A stretch of 64,000 nt of DNA from Bryobacterales bacterium. Its GTDB lineage: Bacteria; Acidobacteriota; Terriglobia; Bryobacterales; Bryobacteraceae. The translations under genes and the position numbers were made by a program. Under the pieces are notes generated by a model. The model was not told the DNA's origin and ran no database searches. It saw only the letters and a program-made list of their open reading frames with translations. Position 1 is the first letter of the stretch; every line of letters starts with the position of its first letter. Of the stretch, positions 50,954 to 58,430 are shown one piece after another. The stretch lies in assembly GCA_016721425.1 (NCBI GenBank), contig JADKID010000038.1, positions 372,001 to 436,000 on the forward strand. The letters run 5' to 3'.

Positions 50954-52022
50954 GCTCAACGGAAACATGATGGCGGCTGTCTACACCGGAAACGGCCAGT
51001 TGCAGGTGCAATCGGTGCCCGTGCCGCCCATTGGACGCGGTGAGATGCTGGTGCGCGTGGAGGCCTGCGGCATCTGCCACACGGACCTGAAAAAGGTGGA
51101 GCACGATCTGTTGCCCCCGCCTCGCATCTACGGCCATGAATCTGCGGGGGTCGTGGTTGCCCTGGGCGAGGGCGTGACAAAGTACAAGCTGGGCGACCGA
51201 GTGATCGCGTTTCACCATATCCCGTGCAGCAACTGTTTCTATTGCGAGCGCAAGCTATACGCACAGTGCGAAACCTACAAGCGGGTAGGCATCACGGCCG
51301 GATTTGAGCCGGCGGGTGGCGGCTTTTCGCAGTACATCCGCATCATGGATTGGATCGTGGAGCGCGGTGTGGAAGTGATTCCTGAGGGCGTCTCGTTTGA
51401 AGTGGCGTCTCTGGTGGAGCCGGTGAATACCTGTCTGAAGGCTGTGGTGGAAGCTGCGCCCCGGAAGGGCGACGTGGTGCTAGTACAAGGACAGGGTCCA
51501 ATTGGTTTAACATTCACAATGATGCTTAAGCGCAATGGAGTTACGGTGGTTGCCACCGACGCGATGCCGGAGCGGCGGGCGCTGGCCCTGCGCTTTGGCG
51601 CCGTGGAGGCATGGGATCCACGCGCCGGCGACGTGGCCCAAAAGTGCAAGGCGATGACCGCGGGCCGTGGAGTGGATCAGGTCTTCGTGGCGGCGTCGGT
51701 CCGGGGGATTGTCGGGGAGGCTATCGCTTCCTCCCGTCCAGGCGCTAAAATATTACTATTCGCGCAGACCTCGGATACGGAAAGAATCGAAATGTCCGGG
51801 GCTGACATCTGCAAGTTGGAGCGTACTCTGTTTGGCTGTTACAGTGCGTCCGTGGATCTACAGGCGGAGTCGGCGCGACTTGTGTTTAGTGGGGAGATTC
51901 CAGTGGGAGAGTTGGTTACTCATCGGTTGCCATTGACGGAGATCGGGCAAGGGATAGAACTGGCGTTGCATCCTGATGCCAAATCGTTGAAAATAATGGT
52001 TCAGCCACAGAGGTTGTCTTAA
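50934..52022 (+). CDS. Zinc-dependent alcohol dehydrogenase (MDR), hopanoid operon copy 1
   Basis: 362 residues from TTG 50934 (TTAGGAG upstream). Medium-chain dehydrogenase with catalytic Zn ligands in ACGICHTDLKK and YGHESAG, structural Zn cysteines in PCSNCFYCERKLYAQCE, and the NAD(P) loop GQGPIGLTFTMM. Substrate unknown. Position directly after hpnG makes it a candidate to reduce the open-chain aldehyde of ribosylhopane to bacteriohopanetetrol. The segment 51480-52020 is more AT-rich and uses rarer codons (TTA, ATA, AGA) than its neighbours. Followed without gap by a second MDR gene. Confidence 0.9.
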   Translation: MPTADSKLNGNMMAAVYTGNGQLQVQSVPVPPIGRGEMLVRVEACGICHTDLKKVEHDLLPPPRIYGHESAGVVVALGEGVTKYKLGDRVIAFHHIPCSNCFYCERKLYAQCETYKRVGITAGFEPAGGGFSQYIRIMDWIVERGVEVIPEGVSFEVASLVEPVNTCLKAVVEAAPRKGDVVLVQGQGPIGLTFTMMLKRNGVTVVATDAMPERRALALRFGAVEAWDPRAGDVAQKCKAMTAGRGVDQVFVAASVRGIVGEAIASSRPGAKILLFAQTSDTERIEMSGADICKLERTLFGCYSASVDLQAESARLVFSGEIPVGELVTHRLPLTEIGQGIELALHPDAKSLKIMVQPQRLS

Positions 52023-53063
52023 GTGAATAAGCAGATGATGGCCGCCGTGCTCTATGGTCGCGAACAGGTTCGCGTGGAGAACGTGTCCATTCCTCAAATC
52101 GAGAAGGGCGACGTCCTCGTCCGGGTTCGGGCCGCGCTCACTTGCGGCACGGATGTGAAGGTTTTCCGCAGGGGTTATCACGCCAAGATGATTGTGCCTC
52201 CGGCGCTGTTTGGGCACGAACTGGCGGGGGACATTGTCGGCGTTGGTGAGCATGTGGAAGGGTTCCGGGTGGGCCAGCGAGTAGTGGCCGCCAACTCCGC
52301 GCCGTGTCTGAACTGCTTTTACTGCCGCAAGGGTCTGGAGAATCTCTGCGAAGATCTGTTGTTCAACAACGGCGCCTACGCCGAGTTTATCCGCATCCCG
52401 GCACGCATCGTGCAGCGCAATCTCTATGAGATTCCGGCCCATCTGAACTACATGGACGCGGCGCTGATTGAGCCGCTGGCGTGTGTGTTGAAGGGGCTGG
52501 AAGAAACGCATGTGCGGCCCGGCGACAACGTGGTGGTGATTGGCCAGGGACCCATCGGGCTGATGTTCGTGCGGCTGGCAAAGGTGTACGGCGCGCGCGT
52601 CATCGCGCTGGGCCGGCGCACTTCACAATTGGACCGCGCGCTGCGCATGGGCGCCCACGATGCATTGTTGAATACCGATCCGGAAGACGTTGTGCGCCAG
52701 GTGCGCGGCCTCACGGGCGGCTACGGCGCCGATGCCGTGATTGAAGCCGTTGGCATTCCCGATACCTGGGAGCTTGCCGTGAAACTATTGCGGCGTGGCG
52801 GCACGGTGCAGTTCTTCGGCGGTTGTCCGAGCGACACGCGCATCACGATGGAGACGCAGACCCTGCACTACAGCGAGATCAAGTGCGTGGCCAGCTTCCA
52901 TCACACGCCCTCCTACATTCGCAAAGCACTGGACATCGTCAGCCGCGGCGATGTCAGCTCGCGCGACTTTGTGAACCGGGAAGAGCCGCTCACCAACCTG
53001 CTGGAAGTGATGCGCCATCTCATGAGCCACAACGGGCACATGAAGACCGCCATCATTCCATAG
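52023..53063 (+). CDS. Zinc-dependent alcohol dehydrogenase (MDR), hopanoid operon copy 2
   Basis: 346 residues from GTG 52023, abutting the stop of copy 1. Zn ligands in LTCGTDVKVFRRG and FGHELAG, four structural Cys in PCLNCFYCRKGLENLCE, cofactor loop GQGPIGLMFVRLAKVYG. Resembles threonine/sorbitol dehydrogenase-type MDR. The pair shares domain layout but is not near-identical, so they may form a heteromer or act in consecutive oxidation-reduction steps. hpnC follows after 26 bases. Confidence 0.9.
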   Translation: MNKQMMAAVLYGREQVRVENVSIPQIEKGDVLVRVRAALTCGTDVKVFRRGYHAKMIVPPALFGHELAGDIVGVGEHVEGFRVGQRVVAANSAPCLNCFYCRKGLENLCEDLLFNNGAYAEFIRIPARIVQRNLYEIPAHLNYMDAALIEPLACVLKGLEETHVRPGDNVVVIGQGPIGLMFVRLAKVYGARVIALGRRTSQLDRALRMGAHDALLNTDPEDVVRQVRGLTGGYGADAVIEAVGIPDTWELAVKLLRRGGTVQFFGGCPSDTRITMETQTLHYSEIKCVASFHHTPSYIRKALDIVSRGDVSSRDFVNREEPLTNLLEVMRHLMSHNGHMKTAIIP

Positions 53064-53089
53064 AGACCGATGACGGCGGCGTTTTTCGC

Positions 53090-54007
53090 GTGAATCTGCA
53101 ACCCGTAGAGTTTCTCCAATCGCAGGATGCGATGACACGAGCCTGGTCCCTGGATCAGGCTTTGTCGTATACCCACTGGCTCGCCACCCACCACTACGAA
53201 AACTTTCACGTTGTCAGTGTGCTTCTACCCAAGCGGCTGCATCAGGACTTCTACAACGTCTATGCCTTTTGCCGCTGGTCGGACGATCTCGGTGACGAGC
53301 TCGGCGACACGAATGAAAGTCTCCGCCTCCTCCAGTGGTGGCGTGGCGAACTGCACGCTCTCTACAGAGGGGAGAAACCCAGTCATCCGGTTTTTGTTGC
53401 GCTCGCGGAGACGATTCAGCGGCACAAGTTGCCGATGGCGCCGTTCGATGACCTGATCCGCGCCTTTGTGCAGGATCAAACCGTGACTCGCTATGCCGAC
53501 TGGGACGGCGTGTTGGGCTATTGTGTGAACTCCGCCAATCCGGTGGGGCGTCTGGTGCTGCTGCTGTGCGGCTATCGCGACGAAGAACGCTTCCGCCGCT
53601 CGGACGCCACCTGCACCGCCCTGCAACTGGCGAACTTCTGGCAGGACGTCACAGTGGATCTGCAAAAAGACCGCGTGTACCTGCCGCTGCATCTTTTCGC
53701 CAGGCACGGCTACACGGTGGAAGAGCTTTCCGCCCTGCGCTTCACGCCGGCGTTTCGCGCCGTGATGGTGGACGCGGTGGATTACGCGCAGCGTCTTTTT
53801 GATGAAGGGCTGCCGCTGGTGGGGTTGCTGAACCGCCGCCTGGGGCTGGATATCGACCTCTTCAGCCGCGGCGGCATGAAGGTGCTGGACAAGATTCGCG
53901 CGCAGGATTACAACGTGCTGCAATCGCGTCCGGCGGTGACCAGGGCTGAGCGGGTGGGGCTGCTGCTGGCCAGCCTGCTGCGCATGGCGGTGCGGAGAGC
54001 GGCATGA
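53090..54007 (+). CDS. hpnC: Hydroxysqualene synthase HpnC
   Basis: 305 residues from GTG 53090 (ATG 53132 also possible). Squalene/phytoene synthase fold: THWLATHHYENFHVVS, first Asp-rich motif FCRWSDDLGDELGD and second FWQDVTVDLQKDRVYLP. In the HpnCDE pathway it turns presqualene diphosphate into hydroxysqualene. It overlaps hpnD by 4 bases, as is usual for this pair. Confidence 0.95.
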   Translation: MNLQPVEFLQSQDAMTRAWSLDQALSYTHWLATHHYENFHVVSVLLPKRLHQDFYNVYAFCRWSDDLGDELGDTNESLRLLQWWRGELHALYRGEKPSHPVFVALAETIQRHKLPMAPFDDLIRAFVQDQTVTRYADWDGVLGYCVNSANPVGRLVLLLCGYRDEERFRRSDATCTALQLANFWQDVTVDLQKDRVYLPLHLFARHGYTVEELSALRFTPAFRAVMVDAVDYAQRLFDEGLPLVGLLNRRLGLDIDLFSRGGMKVLDKIRAQDYNVLQSRPAVTRAERVGLLLASLLRMAVRRAA

Positions 54008-54852
54008 CGGAGTTGGCGGCATCGTACGAGTATTCGGTGGCCGTGGCGCGGGCGCGGGCCAAGAACTTCTATTACTCGTTCCTGGTGCTGCCCGAGCAGA
54101 AGCGCCTGGCCATGTGCGCCGTCTACGCATTCATGCGCGAGTGCGACGATCTGAGCGACGAGGCCGGCGCCACGCGGGAACGCCTGGCGGAGTGGCGCGG
54201 CCAGTTGGATGCGGCGCTGGCCGGGCGGATGGGTACGCACAAGGTCTGGCCGGCGTTTGTCGATGTCATGCGGCGCTACGAGATCCCGGCCCGCTACGCG
54301 CACGAGATGATCGACGGCGTGTCGTCCGATCTCGATCCGCGCCACGTCGAGACGTTCGACGACCTCTACCGCTACTGCTATCTGGTGGCCTCCGTGGTGG
54401 GGCTGACCACCATCCACATCTTCGGTTTCAAAGATCAGCGGGCCCCGCTGCTGGCCGAGCGCTGCGGCATCGCCTTCCAGTTGACCAACATCATTCGAGA
54501 CGCTGGGGAGGACGCGCGCAATGGGCGGCTGTATCTGCAGGCCGAGAAGATGCGGCGATTTGACGTCACGACGGAGGCTCTTTCCTGCGGCGAGACAACG
54601 GACGCCGTGCGGCAGTTGCTGGCGTTGGAGGGCCAACGGGCGCGCGCCTACTATGATGAGGCGCGGCCGCTGATCGGCATGATGGACGAAGACAGCCGCC
54701 CGGCGCTTTGGGCGCTGATGGAGATCTACTCGCGGCTGCTGCGGCGGATCGAGGGGCGGGGCTACGACGTGCTGCCGGGCAAGATCCGGCTGAGCTCGGC
54801 CGAGAAGAGCGGTGTGCTGGCCCGCGCCTGGGTGCAGCGTCTGCTGCCGTGA
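54004..54852 (+). CDS. hpnD: Presqualene diphosphate synthase HpnD
   Basis: 282 residues. Condenses two farnesyl diphosphates. N-terminal SFLVLPEQKRLAMCAVYAFMRE, Asp-rich motifs CDDLSDEAG and NIIRDAGEDARNGRLYL are typical. It closes the operon. The expected third enzyme, HpnE (FAD-dependent hydroxysqualene reductase), is not encoded in this window. Confidence 0.95.
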   Translation: MTELAASYEYSVAVARARAKNFYYSFLVLPEQKRLAMCAVYAFMRECDDLSDEAGATRERLAEWRGQLDAALAGRMGTHKVWPAFVDVMRRYEIPARYAHEMIDGVSSDLDPRHVETFDDLYRYCYLVASVVGLTTIHIFGFKDQRAPLLAERCGIAFQLTNIIRDAGEDARNGRLYLQAEKMRRFDVTTEALSCGETTDAVRQLLALEGQRARAYYDEARPLIGMMDEDSRPALWALMEIYSRLLRRIEGRGYDVLPGKIRLSSAEKSGVLARAWVQRLLP

Positions 54853-54917
54853 AGCCGCCGGTGTCCTGAATCTCTCCCTCCGGCTGACGTAATAAGACAG
54901 TCCGGATTCGTGGGCCA

Positions 54918-54997
54918 CACGGGCCCCTGGCGGGGCCGCCGGCTGGCCTTGGCACCTGTGAGGCCAGGGCGCCACGCCGCATCGCCTGGGGCCCGTG
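54918..54997 (+). other. Nested-stem structured element after the hopanoid operon
   Basis: In the 284-base gap 54853-55136, CACGGGCCCC (54918-54927) pairs with GGGGCCCGTG (54988-54997), enclosing TGGCG/CGCCA (54928-54932 with 54970-54974) and the hairpin CTGGCCT/AGGCCAG (54943-54949 with 54961-54967). All three stems are perfect. It could be an operon terminator, an mRNA stabiliser or a structured RNA. The rest of the gap is G/T-rich with no long frame and only a short GCATC/GATGC hairpin near 55120. Confidence 0.5.
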
Positions 54998-55136
54998 AGG
55001 CGCTCGCAATCGGGGTTGTGTCGAGGGTGTGGGGCTTTGGGTGGCTTTGGACTCGCCGCCGGGCGGTGTGGTCTCCTTCCGCCTGGGTCTGCGGCGGTGA
55101 ATCCGAACGAATCCGTGCAGCATCCGTCCATGCAAG

Positions 55137-55607
55137 ATGCTCACTCTCACAACCAGACGCACCATGATGCTGGCCGCTCCCGCATGGCTTGCAGCACAGA
55201 CTGCAGCGAAACGGCCGGACAAGGGGCCTCCGCTGGCGCCCGACATGGTGAAGACGTTCGTCGGGGCCGCGCACGGCAACCTGGAGAAGACCAAAGAGAT
55301 GCTGGCGGAGACACCGGCGCTGCTGAACGCGGCGTGGGATTGGGGCGGCGGGGATTTTGAGACCGGCCTCGGCGGAGCAGCCCACATGGGCAACCGCCAG
55401 ATCGCGGAATACCTGATTGGGCTGGGCGCGCGGACCGATATCTTCGCCGCCGCCATGTTGGGGCGGATTGAGATTGTGCAGGCGCTGGTGAAGGCATTCC
55501 CCGGAATTGAGAAGAGCCTCGGCCCGCACAAGATCCCGTTGCTGGCGCACGCGGAACGAGGAAAGGCCGAAAATGTGATTGAATACTTAAAGAGTCTTAA
55601 GACATAA
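55137..55607 (+). CDS. Exported ankyrin-repeat protein
   Basis: 156 residues. A probable signal (TTRRTMMLAAPAWLAAQTAA, with a twin-Arg) leads into two to three ankyrin-like helical repeats (VKTFVGAAHGNLEKTKEMLA, AAHMGNRQIAEYLIGLGA, AAMLGRIEIVQALVKAFPG). Ankyrin repeats bind proteins; the partner is unknown. Start ATG 55137; ATG 55164 is also possible. The STAS gene follows 13 bases later. Confidence 0.8.
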   Translation: MLTLTTRRTMMLAAPAWLAAQTAAKRPDKGPPLAPDMVKTFVGAAHGNLEKTKEMLAETPALLNAAWDWGGGDFETGLGGAAHMGNRQIAEYLIGLGARTDIFAAAMLGRIEIVQALVKAFPGIEKSLGPHKIPLLAHAERGKAENVIEYLKSLKT

Positions 55608-55620
55608 CGGGGGTGATCGT

Positions 55621-56013
55621 ATGGGGGTAGTTGCAGGCACTCGGCTCGTGAACGGCGTGATGGTGGTAGATCTGGCCGGACGCCTCACATTGGGTCCCGA
55701 AGTGGAGGTCCTGCGCTCGGAATTGCTGGCGGCAGTGGATCGCGGCGAGCGGCGGTTGCTGCTCAACTGCCACGGGCTTACCTACGTCGATAGTGCTGGT
55801 GTTGGCGAATTGGTTTCGGCCTACTCAGCCGTGGTGCGGCGCGGCGGGGAGCTCAAGCTATTGAAGCCCAACGGCCGTTTGCGCGAGGTGCTGCAAATCA
55901 CACGGCTCGACACTTTGATCCCGGTTTGCGAGGACGAAGAGACCGCGGTGACGGCGTTCACCCCGGCCTCCTCGCTGAATGCAAAACGGACGCTCGATCG
56001 TTACACGGAATAG
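55621..56013 (+). CDS. STAS-domain anti-sigma factor antagonist
   Basis: 130 residues, an SpoIIAA-like single STAS domain: VNGVMVVDLAGRLTLG at the start and the phosphorylation loop LTYVDSAGVGEL with S58. When unphosphorylated such proteins sequester an anti-sigma kinase. No RsbW-like kinase or sigma gene is adjacent. The stop is back to back with the end of the convergent Gfo/Idh gene. Confidence 0.92.
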   Translation: MGVVAGTRLVNGVMVVDLAGRLTLGPEVEVLRSELLAAVDRGERRLLLNCHGLTYVDSAGVGELVSAYSAVVRRGGELKLLKPNGRLREVLQITRLDTLIPVCEDEETAVTAFTPASSLNAKRTLDRYTE

Positions 56014-57207
56014 TTACCAGGCGAGTTTCAGGTCCGACGTCCATTTCTCGTCGGCCTTCATCATCTCTTCCCACGTGACTTCGCGATTCTTGTAGGCCGC
56101 GGTACGGCCGAGGATGCCGGTGAGGTTGCTCTTCACCGATTCCTCATAGTTGTAGATCGGCGTGCCGTTGCGGATGCTGGCAATGAACGCCTTGACGTTG
56201 TCCACCGCGCCGCCCTTGAACGTATCGTCCTTTTCGGCGCCCTTCCAGGGATTCTTGCCGACAATTGCCAGCGAGCCTCCGTAGTGCGTATCGGCCGTGC
56301 CGTCGATGCCGATGACGCGCACGCACAGGTCGCTGAACGCGCCGTTGAGCTGGTGGGAGCTGAAGCTGGCCTGCACGCCGTTGGGGTAGTAGTATGTGAC
56401 GGCGAAGTGATCCCAGGCGTCGCCGGTGTCCTGTGGCGTGCCGCGCCAATCCGAGCGTCCGCCCGCGCCGTAGGCCTTCACTGGCGCGCCGCCGAGGAAC
56501 CAGTTGGCGATGTCGATGACGTGGATATTCTGCTCCACGATGATGTCGCCGCTGAGCACGCGGTCGCCGAACCAGTTGGCCATTTTGCGGTGGCCCTCCT
56601 CCATGCCGGGCACGCCTTTGTCTTTCCAAGGCCGGCCGGCGAAGTAGAAGACCTGCGCCAGCGCGGGCTTGCCGATGTCGCCGCGGTGGATGCGCTTGGC
56701 TGCTTCCTGATAGACCTCGCGGGCGCGCGATTGGAAGTCCACCCAATAGGTGAGCTTCTTCTCGCGGGCGCGCTGGCCACTGGCAAGAATGCTGCGGCAG
56801 CCAGGGACGTCCACGGCAAGCGGCTTGGCGCAATAAACGTGTTTGCCGGCTTCGACGGCCAGCCTGGCCTGCTCGGCGTGGAAGTAGGTGGGCGTCTCGA
56901 TGACCACCGCGTCCACCTTGGAGGCGGCCAGACGCGCGGCGGCGTCGGGGCCGTGGTAGGAGCGCGTGCCGTCCACTTGAAACTTGGCGGCAGTCTCCGC
57001 CAGATTCTTCTTGACGACGTCGGCCAGGGCCACGATCTTCGCGCCGGTGTATTCCGGGAAGAACGGGCCAATCCAGTTGCCGCGCCCGCCGCAACCAATG
57101 AGGCCGACCTCCACGTTGGAGTTGGCCTGCGAGCCAAACACCGTGGCGGGCTTCAGGATCAGCATGCCCGCTCCAGCGGATTTGAGAAAGCTTCTACGTT
57201 CACTCAT
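56014..57207 (-). CDS. Exported Gfo/Idh/MocA-family oxidoreductase
   Basis: 397 residues. Tat-like leader (ERRSFLKSAGAGMLI) then a Rossmann domain (VEVGLIGCGGRGNW) and a C-terminal Gfo/Idh sheet (NIHVIDIANWFLGGAPVKA). The signature usually reading EKP is CAKPLAVD here, with Glu replaced by Ala. Probably oxidises or epimerises a sugar outside the cytoplasm with a tightly bound NAD(P). Last gene of the minus-strand sugar module. Confidence 0.9.
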   Translation of the reverse strand: MSERRSFLKSAGAGMLILKPATVFGSQANSNVEVGLIGCGGRGNWIGPFFPEYTGAKIVALADVVKKNLAETAAKFQVDGTRSYHGPDAAARLAASKVDAVVIETPTYFHAEQARLAVEAGKHVYCAKPLAVDVPGCRSILASGQRAREKKLTYWVDFQSRAREVYQEAAKRIHRGDIGKPALAQVFYFAGRPWKDKGVPGMEEGHRKMANWFGDRVLSGDIIVEQNIHVIDIANWFLGGAPVKAYGAGGRSDWRGTPQDTGDAWDHFAVTYYYPNGVQASFSSHQLNGAFSDLCVRVIGIDGTADTHYGGSLAIVGKNPWKGAEKDDTFKGGAVDNVKAFIASIRNGTPIYNYEESVKSNLTGILGRTAAYKNREVTWEEMMKADEKWTSDLKLAW

Positions 57208-57216
57208 GGTGGTCTC

Positions 57217-58425
57217 CTATTTGGAAATTTCCGTCACGCGGCGGATTGCCTTGGGGTCATTCCAGACTTCGGGCTTGATGCGCATGCCGAAGCCGGGCAG
57301 GTCCGGCGCGGTGATGTGGCCGTCTTTGGGGACGGGCGGATCTTCGAGCATCAGCGGCCAATCGTGTTCGTAAAACCGCTGGCAGCTCTCCTGGATCCAC
57401 AGATTGGGCATGGCGGTGGAGAGGTGCGTGGCGGCGAAGAACAGCAGCGGGCCCCCGGCGGTGTGCGGCGCGAAGGGCAGTTGATGAGCGTCGGCCAGGG
57501 TGCAGATCTTGCGGGCCTCGGTGAGGCCGCCGCACCAGCAAACGTCAAACATCACGAACTTGGCGGCGCGCGATTCCATCATCTCTTCGAACTGGAGTTT
57601 ACCGGCAAAGCGCTCGCCGATGGTGAGCGGCAGCGTGGTGGATTCGGCCAGCTGGCGGTAGTTGGCCCAGTTGCCAGGCATCAGCATGTCTTCCAGCCAC
57701 ATGGGCTGGTAGGGCTCCAGCGCCTTGGCGATGCGCGTGGCGGCGGTGACGCTCCAATTGGAGTGGAACTCGATGAGGATCTCGATGGAGAGCCCGAAGG
57801 CATCGCGCAGCATGCGCACCGGCTTCAGCGCATCGTCGATCTGCTGCTGGGTGATGTACTGGCGGCTGGTCTGCCGCGCTGCGGTATCGAACGGCCAGAT
57901 CTTGATGGCGCGCACGCCGTGCTTCTCGATGAGCTCGGTCATGATTTTGACGGGCTCTTTGAGAAAGTCGTACTTGTGCGGGAAGCAAGTGTTGTAGAGG
58001 CGCACACGTGGGTTGGCGCGCCCGCCGATGAGGCGGTAGACCGGCGTGTTGAGCGAGTGGCCCAGCAGGTCCCAGAGGGCGAGATCGATGGCGCTGAGGG
58101 CGCGGATTTCGGCGCCGCCGGCGATCTGGAAATCGATCATGTGATAGAGGTCGTTCCAGATGCGCTCGATGTCGCGCGGGTCTTTGCCGAGCAGCGCCGG
58201 GGCGAAGTGCGAGTGGATCACCTCGGCCTCGCCCGGGTTGCGCGGATAGGTCTCGCCGATGCCCGCGACGCCGGCGTCGGTATGGATCTTGAGCCACGTC
58301 CAGTGCGGCCAGAAGGGCGCCTCGTCGCGCGACTTCCAGTGGACGGTCTCGATCTTCGTGATCTTCACCGGCGGCGCGGTCCCTGCGGCGAGAAGGGCCG
58401 GCAACAGTTCACGACGGCTCAGCAT
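57217..58425 (-). CDS. Enolase-superfamily sugar-acid dehydratase-like protein (MR/MLE)
   Basis: 402 residues with a short hydrophobic leader (LSRRELLPALLAAGTA). Enolase superfamily barrel: acid/base Lys region RAIKIWPFD, metal ligands in LIEFHSNW, MWLEDML and TIGERFAG, and the His in FAPHTAGGPL. Such residues suit an acid-sugar (galactonate or mannonate type) dehydratase. Substrate unknown. It sits 9 bases upstream of the Gfo/Idh gene. Confidence 0.88.
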   Translation of the reverse strand: MLSRRELLPALLAAGTAPPVKITKIETVHWKSRDEAPFWPHWTWLKIHTDAGVAGIGETYPRNPGEAEVIHSHFAPALLGKDPRDIERIWNDLYHMIDFQIAGGAEIRALSAIDLALWDLLGHSLNTPVYRLIGGRANPRVRLYNTCFPHKYDFLKEPVKIMTELIEKHGVRAIKIWPFDTAARQTSRQYITQQQIDDALKPVRMLRDAFGLSIEILIEFHSNWSVTAATRIAKALEPYQPMWLEDMLMPGNWANYRQLAESTTLPLTIGERFAGKLQFEEMMESRAAKFVMFDVCWCGGLTEARKICTLADAHQLPFAPHTAGGPLLFFAATHLSTAMPNLWIQESCQRFYEHDWPLMLEDPPVPKDGHITAPDLPGFGMRIKPEVWNDPKAIRRVTEISK

Positions 58426-58430
58426 GGCGG

